This document shows positions 17,272 to 23,815 of a stretch of 64,000 bases of DNA, in pieces (within the stretch, counting starts at the first letter, position 1; every line of letters begins with the position of its first letter). This DNA comes from Phycisphaerales bacterium (lineage in GTDB: Bacteria > Planctomycetota > Phycisphaerae > UBA1845), in NCBI GenBank assembly GCA_020852275.1, contig JADZBE010000001.1, positions 1 to 64,000 of the forward strand, in the 5' to 3' direction. Below the pieces are notes generated by a model. The model ran no database searches. It was not told the DNA's origin and worked only from the letters and a program-made list of their open reading frames with translations. The position numbers and the translations under genes were made by a program.

Positions 17272-17546
17272 CCGTTGCTGCGGAGCCACGGCTCGATGGC
17301 CTCTTCAAGAATGTCCTGGAGCGTGTTCGGCTCGACGGCTTTCAACTGCCGCTCCAGCGAGGCGCGCTTGAGCGCGGTGGCATAGTCGGCGCGGATGCGC
17401 GTGCTGATCGGAACGCGGCTGACCGCTGCGGCGTTCGCCGGAGCCGCCGGCTCAGTGCGGTTGTAGACGAACTGCTTCTCCTTGCCGCTGTCGATGGGCG
17501 GTGGCGTGGCCTTCAGTCCTTCCGCCAGTGAACGTCGCTCGGCCAT
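17259..17546 (-). CDS. Small partition partner of ParA (probable CopG/ParG-like)
   Basis: The 95-residue product follows parA by 11 bp on the same strand. It has a basic, disordered N-terminus and a C-terminal segment RVPISTRIRADYATALKRASLERQL with the strand-helix-helix look of CopG-type DNA-binding proteins, then TLQDILEEAIEPWL. Small ribbon-helix-helix proteins in this position bind the centromere and stimulate ParA. The family call rests on position and pattern. Confidence 0.6.
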   Translation of the reverse strand: MAERRSLAEGLKATPPPIDSGKEKQFVYNRTEPAAPANAAAVSRVPISTRIRADYATALKRASLERQLKAVEPNTLQDILEEAIEPWLRSNGYLS

Positions 17547-17557
17547 GCCCTCCTCCC

Positions 17558-18232
17558 CTACGCCGTTGCCAATTGACGCTTGGCGGCGGACGCCTTCGAG
17601 CGCACCGCCTGCGGCAGGATTTCGCGGAACAGTTTCTCGGCCTCGTCGGCCGCTTCCTTGGCGCGCGAGCCCATGTCCCAGACGACAGCACCCTGCCCCG
17701 GTGCGTCGGCGTAAATCTGCCGCAGAATCATGGCGGTGTGCGCCATCGGGAGCGCCAGCGCTGCGGCGGCGTCCTTCATGTCCTTGGTGAGCCGGTAGTG
17801 CTTGCCGACCATGCTGAGGACGATCACGGCCTTGGGTACGCCGTTGCGTATGTCCTGGGCCTGGCGGATGACCTCGGTCGCCTTGGCCAGGGCACGGGTT
17901 TCCAGCAGGCTGGCTTTGCACGGAACAATCGCCATGTCGCCGCGAAGCAGGAGCGCCCGGCTCGTCTCAGTCTGGCTGCCCGGTCCGTCGGCGACGACGT
18001 AATCAGTGTCCTGGGCCAGCACGGGCAACTCGTTGAGGATGATGTCGGGATTATCGAGTCGGACGGCTTTCACGTCGGGGCGCGCCTCGCGTATCCACTC
18101 CGACGATGACTGCTGCGTGTCGCAGTCGGCCAGCGTGACGCGGTGCCCCTGGTCGGCCAGCCATGACGCGAGGTGGACGGCAAGCGTGGACTTGCCGACA
18201 CCGCCCTTGGAGTTCGCGACGACGATAATCAT
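17558..18232 (-). CDS. parA: ParA partition ATPase
   Basis: This 224-residue protein has the deviant Walker A motif SKGGVGKST (residues 8-16), the Walker A' region VTLADCDTQQSS and Walker B-like YVVADGPGS. The absence of an N-terminal HTH makes it a type Ib-like ParA. It forms an operon with the small partner gene. The spacer upstream contains clustered inverted repeats suited to a centromere. It moves plasmid copies apart along the nucleoid. Confidence 0.9.
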   Translation of the reverse strand: MIIVVANSKGGVGKSTLAVHLASWLADQGHRVTLADCDTQQSSSEWIREARPDVKAVRLDNPDIILNELPVLAQDTDYVVADGPGSQTETSRALLLRGDMAIVPCKASLLETRALAKATEVIRQAQDIRNGVPKAVIVLSMVGKHYRLTKDMKDAAAALALPMAHTAMILRQIYADAPGQGAVVWDMGSRAKEAADEAEKLFREILPQAVRSKASAAKRQLATA

Positions 18233-18239
18233 GCCTGAC

Positions 18240-18320
18240 AGCTAGCACGATTGCACGCTGGCTGGCAAGCACTATTTCGTGCCAACATGCTGGCACGATG
18301 ACGTGCCGGTCGGCAAGCAT
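18240..18320. promoter_or_regulatory. Candidate partition centromere (parS)/parA operator
   Basis: Immediately before parA lie repeated CACGAT or inverted CGTGCC motifs at 18246, 18278, 18293 and 18302, including the inverted repeat GGCACGATGACGTGCC at 18292-18307. Further downstream (18310-18510) CATGCTGGC/AAGC-type short repeats continue without coding potential. Location and repetition suggest the ParA-partner binding region. Confidence 0.4.
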
Positions 18321-18526
18321 GCTGTCCTGCCGTCATTCATGCTCTCATGCATGCACGCGAGCAAGCCTGACAGAATACTGGCAGCCCATCCATCTGGCCT
18401 TCAAGCCGTCAAGCCTTCAAGCTCTCCATCCGGCTGTCCGTCATGCACACCATCATGACGGAAAGCAAGCCCGCTGGCTGGCTGGTTTGCCTGCAAGCTG
18501 TCATGCTGGCTTTCACGGTGAAATGA

Positions 18527-18545
18527 CCTATGGGGCACCCATAGG
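18527..18545. promoter_or_regulatory. 19-bp palindrome CCTATGGG-GCA-CCCATAGG
   Basis: CCTATGGGGCACCCATAGG has perfect 8-bp arms with a 3-bp centre. There is no T-run, so it is more likely a protein-binding site than a terminator. It sits between the parA upstream repeats and the first structured repeat. Confidence 0.45.
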
Positions 18546-18645
18546 GGAGACGTCTGTGTGAAAAATGGCTTTCGGTGACATTTCGGCGCGCACCTGCGCC
18601 GAATGGTTCAGTCAGTCGTTCAACTGTGTGAAATCTGCCGCTTAC

Positions 18646-18808
18646 GGCCGTCGTCGTCGGGTCCTCACCGACGGCTGGGACCCGGCACGACGGGCGGCGG
18701 GCAGCATCGCAGCATGGCAATACCTGCTGGTATGGTCCCGAGTCCGAGGACCTTGCTGCGGCTTCATCCGCATGGATCGTGACAGGCGATGCCCCGCCTG
18801 CCGCGGAC
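18646..18808. repeat. Structured repeat C, copy 1
   Basis: This 163-bp unit is shared with 20127-20287 and 21156-21318. Conserved blocks in order are GGCC(GT)..CGGGT(C/T)C stem, its complement GGACCCG, GGTATGGTCC(C/T)GAG, and the nearly invariant end GTGACAGGCGATGCCCCGCC. The last block folds as CAGGCG-ATGCCC-CGCCTG. It has no consistent reading frame across copies. This copy lies beyond the 3' end of the minus-strand 115-aa gene. Confidence 0.7.
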
Positions 18809-18860
18809 TGAACGGCAAGCGGGGCGCCCTTCCATTGAGAGGGGAGTGGGAAGGAGGGCG

Positions 18861-19208
18861 TCAGCAGGCCCGGTATGACAGCGTGCCGTCGGCAAGAGCG
18901 ATGGCGTGCCTGGCTGAGCGGAAGGCCAGGAAGAGGGGGCCTTCCGTGACCGTGATGTCGAGGCGATCGAAGGCGACGGCAAGTTCCTTCAGGGCCTCGA
19001 ACATGTCGGGAGCGGCCGCCAGCAGGCGAGCGTTGGCTTCCGTCCTCGCCACCTTCTCCGGCGAATCCTCGCCGTCCCAGAAAACCAAGTGGGCAACGGT
19101 GGATTGAGTGGTCTGTGAGACGATCCTCCAGAGGTCATCGCAGCCGTCACGGTCGCGTTCGTAGAAGTACGGGCCGGGTGAATGGCGGGTGGTGTTGTCT
19201 GTGGTCAT
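18861..19208 (-). CDS. Conserved small plasmid protein (115 aa)
   Basis: The product begins MTTDNTTRHSPGPYFYERD and contains TEANARLLAAAPDMFEALKEL, a motif seen in many small phage- and plasmid-encoded proteins of unknown function. RBS AAAGGA is 8 nt before the ATG. Leader element A precedes the gene and structured repeat C1 follows it. No catalytic motif is visible. Confidence 0.65.
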   Translation of the reverse strand: MTTDNTTRHSPGPYFYERDRDGCDDLWRIVSQTTQSTVAHLVFWDGEDSPEKVARTEANARLLAAAPDMFEALKELAVAFDRLDITVTEGPLFLAFRSARHAIALADGTLSYRAC

Positions 19209-19234
19209 GGCGGATTCCTTTCCGATGCGTTGGC

Positions 19235-19379
19235 GGCCGCGCCCATCGCGGCCTTACGGCACGTGGTCACAGAGCCGGCCAGCCGGAGCGAAGCGCACGG
19301 AGCAAGCGAAAAGCCGAAGGCTTCCGCCCTTGCGGAAAGCGGCTTTGGCAGCTTGCCCGGACCGGCGTCGGCTCTAGCG
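19235..19379 (-). promoter_or_regulatory. Conserved leader element A upstream of the 115-aa gene
   Basis: Read on the minus strand, the element starts CGCT(A)GAGCCGACGCCGG and ends with the perfect 7-bp hairpin GGCCGCGATGGGCGCGGCC, 26 nt before the ATG. The same start block, internal GCTTCGCTC-type block and identical end hairpin recur at 23311-23482 in front of a different small gene. It may be a 5' UTR control element or a single-strand promoter. Confidence 0.55.
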
Positions 19380-19459
19380 TGCCGGTGTGAAGGCCGCGGG
19401 GTGCGGCACGGAAACCGGAGAGCAGGGACGGCGGGACATCGACACCTGGGCAAAGGCCG

Positions 19460-20020
19460 TCATCGTGCGCGGGACGCGCTGCCGGAATGTCCGCCTTCAA
19501 GGAACGCGATGCGGCCTTTTCGCCCGGCGACCTGGTTGAAGAGCAGGGCCAGCGTGCCGGCACGGGCCATCTCGTCGTTGCCGCCGTAGGCGATCTCGCG
19601 GTCGTAGCGGCTCAAGGCTGCGGCCCCGCGTTCGATGATCTCCTGGTAGCGGAGGCGCGCATCGTCCAGTTCGCATCGCTCGGATACGAGCCGCTCCCGG
19701 ATGGCGATGATTCGCTTTGCCTTGGGCTTCGGCAGCTCACACTTTATCGCCCGGCCGGACTCTTCGCTGGCCGGGATGTCGTCGAAGGGGATCGGCGGTG
19801 CGTTGTCTCCCTCGCGGTAGTAGTGCCAGGGATGGCCGGGACCGTACGAGTATTCCGAAGGAAGCGGTGGCACTTTGAGGGCAGGGGCGGCCTCCGCTTT
19901 GATTGGCTCGGTTGCCTGAGTGCGTGGCTGCTCCGGTGGCGGCTCTGCCTTGGCCGGCGTCGGTTCCAACCACTCGAAACGAAGCTGCCCGGTGTCGGGC
20001 TTCTGCCTTGCGGAACTCAT
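19460..20020 (-). CDS. Hypothetical plasmid protein (186 aa)
   Basis: The N-terminal half is Pro/Glu/Ala-rich and probably disordered, starting MSSARQKPDTGQLRFEWLE. The C-terminal half is helical and charged (IIAIRERLVSERCELDDARL...RYQEIIERGAAALSRYDREIAYGG), resembling a coiled coil. No family is recognised. No clear ribosome-binding site precedes the ATG. The next feature upstream is structured repeat C2. Confidence 0.55.
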   Translation of the reverse strand: MSSARQKPDTGQLRFEWLEPTPAKAEPPPEQPRTQATEPIKAEAAPALKVPPLPSEYSYGPGHPWHYYREGDNAPPIPFDDIPASEESGRAIKCELPKPKAKRIIAIRERLVSERCELDDARLRYQEIIERGAAALSRYDREIAYGGNDEMARAGTLALLFNQVAGRKGRIAFLEGGHSGSASRAR

Positions 20021-20126
20021 GGGGAAGGGACGGTCATGCGGATGCGGCCTGCGTTGTTGGGCAGTGTGAGCGAGGATGCCTCGGCGCGCGCCGCATGTAA
20101 ACCGGAATGTCGCACCTGCCGTCTAA

Positions 20127-20287
20127 GGCCGTCGCCGTCGGGTTCTCGCCAGGGCCGGGATCCGACGCGACCGGCCGGTGGTGCGTCCCGCTGTCACACT
20201 CCATCTGCCGGTATGGTCCTGAGCCGGAGGGTTCTCCCGTTTTCAACAGGCAGCGGCCGTGACAGGCGATGCCCCGCCTGGCGCGGG
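20127..20287. repeat. Structured repeat C, copy 2
   Basis: This 161-bp copy has the same block order as copy 1. The first stem is GTCGGGTTC / GGATCCGAC, held by two G-T wobbles. The middle hairpin is CCGGTATGGTCCTGAGCCGG. The terminal hairpin is CAGGCG-ATGCCC-CGCCTG. It lies between the start of the 186-aa gene and the promoter of the HigBA-like pair. Confidence 0.7.
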
Positions 20288-20326
20288 CGTTGCGAGCGGG
20301 GTTCGGTCGGAGCCAGGCCGAACGCC

Positions 20327-20355
20327 TTGACAGACCATAGCCTATAAGCTATAGT
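20327..20355 (+). promoter_or_regulatory. Sigma-70 promoter of the HigBA-like toxin-antitoxin pair
   Basis: TTGACA (20327-20332), a 17-bp spacer and TATAGT (20350-20355) form a near-consensus promoter. The spacer and -10 contain the inverted repeat ATAGC...GCTAT (20337-20353), a likely autoregulatory operator. The toxin ATG is at 20363, about 7 bp after the -10, so the transcript would be leaderless or nearly so. Confidence 0.7.
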
Positions 20356-20362
20356 TGAGTGG

Positions 20363-20734
20363 ATGTGGAAGGTCCGGACGACCGATAGCTTCGACGACTG
20401 GTTTGCCAAATTGGATGCGGCTGCCAAGGTTGAGGTGATGGCGAAAGTCGAGCTGCTCAAGCAGGTAGGACCGCAGCTTGGACGGCCGCACGCGGACACG
20501 CTGAATGGCTCCAAGCACCGGAACATGAAAGAGCTTCGCGCGGATACGGCTGACAAGGTGATGCGAGTCGCATTCGCCTTCGACCCGGAGCGAAGCGCTA
20601 TTCTGCTGGTGGCAGGCGACAAAGGGGGTGTGAGCCAGGCGCGATTCTACAGGCAGTTGATCGTCAAGGCGGATGCCCTGTTTGACGCCCACCTGGCCAA
20701 GTTGAAGCGAAAGAAAGAGAAGAAGGAGAAGTGA
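20363..20734 (+). CDS. higB: RelE/HigB-type toxin
   Basis: This 123-residue basic protein of the Gp49-like HigB family contains FDDWFAKLDAAAKVEVMAKVELL, LNGSKHRNMKELRAD and RVAFAFDPERSAILLVAGDK; the C-terminal tail is Lys-rich. It precedes the antitoxin by 1 bp, the toxin-first order typical of higBA. Such toxins cleave translated mRNA on the ribosome. The pair lies between two copies of structured repeat C. Confidence 0.85.
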   Translation: MWKVRTTDSFDDWFAKLDAAAKVEVMAKVELLKQVGPQLGRPHADTLNGSKHRNMKELRADTADKVMRVAFAFDPERSAILLVAGDKGGVSQARFYRQLIVKADALFDAHLAKLKRKKEKKEK

Positions 20735-20735
20735 C

Positions 20736-21098
20736 ATGGCAAAGTCATTCGATGATTTAGCCCTCCGGACGATGACGCCGACGATGCGGGCGAGGGCGAA
20801 GCGCCGGGCGCGGGAACTGCTGGGCGAGTACCTTCTGAGCGAGATTCGCGCCGGACGTGGCATGAGCCAGGTCGAGGTCGCCAAAGCGCTCGGAATCAAG
20901 CAGCCAAGCCTTTCCAAGCTGGAAAAGCAGTCGGACATGCAGCTCTCGACTCTTGAGAAGATTGTCAAGGTTCTAGGCGGCGAGTTGGAGGTAGTCGCTC
21001 GCTTTCCGAAGGGTGAAGTGCGAATCAGCCCGTTCGGCGGCACGCGGCGCCGTTCGCAAAAACACCATGCGGACGCGGAACTGCCGGCGCTGACATGA
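20736..21098 (+). CDS. higA: HigA-type antitoxin, XRE HTH
   Basis: This 120-residue protein has an HTH at MSQVEVAKALGIKQPSLSKLEKQ and the following LSTLEKIVKVLGGELEVVARFP, typical of HigA antitoxins. It should bind HigB and repress the promoter through the inverted repeat overlapping the -10 box. The last ~20 residues (RRRSQKHHADAELPALT) look unstructured and may be read into sequence preceding repeat C3. Confidence 0.85.
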   Translation: MAKSFDDLALRTMTPTMRARAKRRARELLGEYLLSEIRAGRGMSQVEVAKALGIKQPSLSKLEKQSDMQLSTLEKIVKVLGGELEVVARFPKGEVRISPFGGTRRRSQKHHADAELPALT

Positions 21099-21155
21099 AG
21101 GATATGGTGAAGCGGGCAATCACGTCACATGTCGTCGTGTAACCGGCGCGCCAAA

Positions 21156-21318
21156 GGCCATGCGGGTTCTCGCAAGGGCCGGAACCCGACGCGACCGGCC
21201 GGTGGTGCGTCCCCGCTCTCACACTCCATCTGCCGGTATGGTCCTGAGCCGGAGGGTTCATTCTGTTTGGATTTCAAGGGCATGGGACGTGACAGGCGAT
21301 GCCCCGCCTGGCGCGGAC
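21156..21318. repeat. Structured repeat C, copy 3
   Basis: This 163-bp copy shares the block order of copies 1 and 2. The first stem is CGGGTTC/GAACCCG, compared with CGGGTCC/GGACCCG in copy 1: a C-G to T-A paired change. It overlaps the last ~20 codons of the minus-strand 78-aa gene. Confidence 0.7.
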
Positions 21319-21494
21319 CGTGCGTGACTGCTGCCGTAGCGGCTCCTGGACGTCAGCGCTTCCTCATAGCGGCGGTAGGCACGGATGCGAGTCGCTTCCG
21401 GGTCGGGCCAACCGCCTTCGATGGTCGCCTGTTCCAGGAACGCGGCGAAGGCGCAGCCGTGGAACAGGTCGTCGAGAAGGTCCTCTTCATTCAT
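21258..21494 (-). CDS. Small acidic protein with 3' end inside repeat C3 (78 aa)
   Basis: Residues 1-47 (MNEEDLLDDLFHGCAFAAF, then GGWPDPEATRIRAYRRYEEAL) look like a compact conserved protein. From about residue 55 onward the codons lie inside structured repeat C3, and the sequence (SSHARSAPGGASPVTS) is atypical. The gene probably once ended near residue 50, and the repeat has replaced its natural 3' end. Function unknown. It is 4 bp downstream of the ParE-like toxin. Confidence 0.55.
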   Translation of the reverse strand: MNEEDLLDDLFHGCAFAAFLEQATIEGGWPDPEATRIRAYRRYEEALTSRSRYGSSHARSAPGGASPVTSHALEIQTE

Positions 21495-21498
21495 GGGG

Positions 21499-21810
21499 TT
21501 AGCGGCCAGCGGCAGCGGTGAGCCGCTCCATCAGACGCATGGGGTCTGATCGCGTCGTCAGTACGCCGATCACCTGAATGGCGTCAGGTTGCACGCGGTA
21601 GACGACGCAGAAGGGAAAGCGATAGACCACGGCCCGCCGGAAACCCGCCTCGATCACGGGAGCGGACTCCGGGTAGCGCCGGATGTGGTTGAAGAGCCGG
21701 TCGATGTGGCGGACGAAGGTGCGACCGAGCCCGGGTCGGGTCGCCTCGTAGGATGCCGCCGCCTCTGCGATCTCGAACGCGGCGGCGGAAGAGAGGACCA
21801 AGCGGTTCAT
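21499..21810 (-). CDS. ParE/RelE-superfamily toxin
   Basis: This 103-residue protein has a classic ParE pattern: AAAFEIAEAAASYEATRPGLGRTFV near the start, then FRRAVVYRFPFCVVYRV and a C-terminal IQVIGVLTTRSDP. It overlaps the antitoxin gene by ATGA. ParE-type toxins poison gyrase; others of the fold cleave mRNA, so the exact target is not known. Confidence 0.85.
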   Translation of the reverse strand: MNRLVLSSAAAFEIAEAAASYEATRPGLGRTFVRHIDRLFNHIRRYPESAPVIEAGFRRAVVYRFPFCVVYRVQPDAIQVIGVLTTRSDPMRLMERLTAAAGR

Positions 21811-22025
21811 TCGGGGTGCAACAGACGGGTCCGCACCGTCTCCCACGGCTCGCAGGTCATCTCGCCGGCGTCGATGGCGGCGGCCCGGCGTGTTATCTCC
21901 TCAAGCTGCTGCGAGGTGAGCGGCATCGCCTCGGCCAGCACGCTGTCAAGCAACTGCTGGGCGAGCAGCAGTCGCTCGGGCGCCGAGAGAGCCGTGAAGT
22001 CGAAGTCGTCGGGTGGATGGGTCAT
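21807..22025 (-). CDS. Addiction-module antitoxin of the ParE-like toxin
   Basis: This 72-residue acidic protein contains LSAPERLLLAQQLLDSVL and EEITRRAAAIDAGEM...WETVRTRL, the pattern of 'addiction module component' antitoxins that accompany ParE-like toxins. It is coupled to the toxin by a 4-bp overlap and follows the methylase with another ATGA-type overlap, making a tight operon. Confidence 0.8.
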   Translation of the reverse strand: MTHPPDDFDFTALSAPERLLLAQQLLDSVLAEAMPLTSQQLEEITRRAAAIDAGEMTCEPWETVRTRLLHPE

Positions 22026-22771
22026 GCGTGCCTCCGCTGCGGTGAATTCTCGAACACCATGCACACGTCGTGCAGCCCGGGGATGAAGGCCGAGCGGTAG
22101 ACTTTCCTGCCGCTGCTGGCCCCGTGACTGAACCGGATGATGTCGGTGCAACACTGCCTCAGTTCGGCGTCGAAGGCAAGGCGTTTCGTGTGATAGACGA
22201 GGGGGGTGAAGCCGGCCTCGCGGTCGGTGTAGTCGCCCATGAGGATGGCCAGCCTGCCGCCATGCACGAGCGAGCCGGCGCAGTTGGCGATCAACTGCCG
22301 GTAGCGGTTGAGAAAGGCGTCAAGCGTCGGCGTCCGCGACAGGTCGCGCGGATCGTCGGTGTAGAGCTTCTGCCGCCAGTAGGGCGGGTGCAGCCAGCAG
22401 AACTCGAAGGAGCGCTGCGGGAGGGCCGAAGGCGAGCACGCATCCACGCCCTGGTGCAGGTCGCTCGACCAGCACGGGATGGCGAGCTCCTGGCATACGT
22501 CGAAGCAGGTGCCGCTTCCCGTCATGGGATCGGCGACATTCGCCGGCTTGAAGTACCGCAGCAGGTCGCGGATCAGGTTGCCGCCGCAATTGCCCGGATA
22601 GTCGCGGCGTCCGTACTCGCCCGCCCGATCGAAGTGGTACAGGCTCGTCAGGTGCGGCACGGGGCTGGCGGTGACGGGGATACGCGGGAGTTTCGCGTAG
22701 CGCGGCTGCTCGGTAACGGTCTGACGCGGCGCACTCCGCGCAGCGTAGAACGGGTTGACGGAGTGCATCAT
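22022..22771 (-). CDS. DNA methyltransferase (N4/N6 class)
   Basis: This 249-residue protein has the SAM-binding motif ADPMTGSGTCFDVC (near residue 95) and a catalytic-type HPPYW (near 135). Motif order with SAM motif before catalytic motif resembles the gamma class. The first position of motif IV is His rather than Asp/Asn, which is unusual. No restriction enzyme is adjacent, so it is an orphan methylase that may protect the element from host restriction. It is the second gene of a four-gene overlapping operon. Confidence 0.75.
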   Translation of the reverse strand: MMHSVNPFYAARSAPRQTVTEQPRYAKLPRIPVTASPVPHLTSLYHFDRAGEYGRRDYPGNCGGNLIRDLLRYFKPANVADPMTGSGTCFDVCQELAIPCWSSDLHQGVDACSPSALPQRSFEFCWLHPPYWRQKLYTDDPRDLSRTPTLDAFLNRYRQLIANCAGSLVHGGRLAILMGDYTDREAGFTPLVYHTKRLAFDAELRQCCTDIIRFSHGASSGRKVYRSAFIPGLHDVCMVFENSPQRRHA

Positions 22772-23028
22772 GGCCGACCTCCGTTCGCGCGCGGGGCCTT
22801 GGGGTACAAATCGTCGGCGACGCACTCGATCAGCATCCAGTTGAAGCCGACTTCGCAGTCGTGGGCGCGGATGCAGCGCTGCAGCACGTGCCAAGACTGG
22901 TCGTCGGTGAGGTCGGGTCGTACGGACTGCACGTCCTCGATGGACCAGATAATCGCCACTTGTCGTCTCTCGGCGAGCAGCAAGTGAATGTCGAGTTCAC
23001 GTGTGGATTCAGTGGGTTGGTGTGTCAT
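22768..23028 (-). CDS. Conserved small plasmid protein (86 aa)
   Basis: The product contains ERRQVAIIWSIEDVQSVRPDLTDDQSW and HDCEVGFNWMLIECVADDLYP. This pattern recurs in short proteins of broad-host mobile elements and has no known function. RBS AAAGGA precedes the ATG. It overlaps the methylase start by 4 bp. Confidence 0.7.
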   Translation of the reverse strand: MTHQPTESTRELDIHLLLAERRQVAIIWSIEDVQSVRPDLTDDQSWHVLQRCIRAHDCEVGFNWMLIECVADDLYPKAPRANGGRP

Positions 23029-23041
23029 GGTGTTGTCCTTT

Positions 23042-23072
23042 CAAGAGAAAGGGCGGGCCTTTCGGCCCGCCC
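23042..23072 (-). terminator. Intrinsic terminator after the 67-aa gene
   Basis: On the minus strand, GGGCGGGCC-GAAA-GGCCCGCCC is a perfect 9-bp stem followed by TTTCTCTT. It lies between the 67-aa gene and the 86-aa gene, so the methylase operon needs its own promoter or readthrough. Confidence 0.75.
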
Positions 23073-23083
23073 GGTTGGTTGAC

Positions 23084-23287
23084 TCAGTCTTTCTTCTCGC
23101 TGGCGACGCGGAGCGTGATACGGCCGTCCAGCGGCACGACTTCAAGCTGGATGTTGAAGCCCTTGCCGTCGGCGTGCTGCCATGCGGCCCCGATGCGGGT
23201 CCAGAAGGCCTTCTTGCCTTCGCGGTCACGCACCTGGTAGGCGACGTGGCTGGGAGCCTTGGAAGCGGTGTTGTTCGTGTCGGTCAT
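23084..23287 (-). CDS. Conserved small plasmid protein (67 aa)
   Basis: The product begins MTDTNNTASKAPSHVAYQVRD, followed by KKAFWTRIGAAWQHADGKGFNIQLEVVPLDGRITLR. This FWTRIGAAW..DGKGFN signature is common in tiny plasmid and integrative-element proteins of unknown role. RBS AAAGGAG is 7 nt upstream. Leader element B precedes it and a strong terminator follows it, so it is a single-gene transcription unit. Confidence 0.75.
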   Translation of the reverse strand: MTDTNNTASKAPSHVAYQVRDREGKKAFWTRIGAAWQHADGKGFNIQLEVVPLDGRITLRVASEKKD

Positions 23288-23310
23288 GTGAGTCTCCTTT
23301 TCTGGTTTCC

Positions 23311-23482
23311 GGCCGCGCCCATCGCGGCCTGATGGCACGCGGTACGAAGCCGCCCCAGCCGGGGAGAGCGAAGCGAACGCACGGGTCACAGCGGAAAACG
23401 GGAGGGACCCGCGTCTGCAACGCAGTGAAGATGTTGGGAGGAACCGGTTTTCTGCTTGACCGGCCCGGCGGCGGCTTTAGCG
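23311..23482 (-). promoter_or_regulatory. Conserved leader element B upstream of the 67-aa gene
   Basis: On the minus strand it starts CGCTAAAGCCGCCGCCGG and ends with GGCCGCGATGGGCGCGGCC, identical to the end hairpin of leader A, 24 nt before the ATG. An internal block (CGCTTCGCTCTCCCCGGCT) also matches leader A. The 27-bp middle insertion relative to leader A lies in the variable part. Confidence 0.55.
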
Positions 23483-23815
23483 ATGCCACGAATCAGGCCG
23501 TGCGTGGGCGCAGGAAACGCAAAGGAAAGAGACGAGCCTGCCGCACGAACCGCTCCGGGCGACCGCCGTCGCTGACGGTGCGCAGCGAAAGGTGAAGGCT
23601 GCTGCCGCGAGCTGCGCTGGATGCACGGGCAAGGGCGATCCTGTCGCTCTGTGTGCCGCTGGTGGACGCCCGATTCGCGTCGGAGAAGGAACTGAGTCAC
23701 GGGCAGGTCGAAGGCCACGCGCGCCGCGTTCGTGAAACGCCGTGAAAGAAACAACCCACGCGCGAACAAGTGCTTGAACAATCGCGAATGAGGCGCTAGG
23801 AACGTTGGCGCCATC
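23483..23815. other. Non-coding region before the relaxase; candidate oriT
   Basis: No convincing gene lies here. Its place directly upstream of a MobF relaxase is where oriT usually lies. Near 23736-23755 there are tandem CGTGAAAc/CGTGAAAg motifs, and GGCGC...GGCGCC sequences lie next to the relaxase start. A nick site cannot be identified by eye. Confidence 0.35.

Noticed and set aside
18565..19107. Shared peptide DRRCPA(W/C)RG in plus-strand frames of the three structured repeats
   Set aside because: It arises from the invariant DNA hairpin; the rest of the frames are not conserved and lack start signals.
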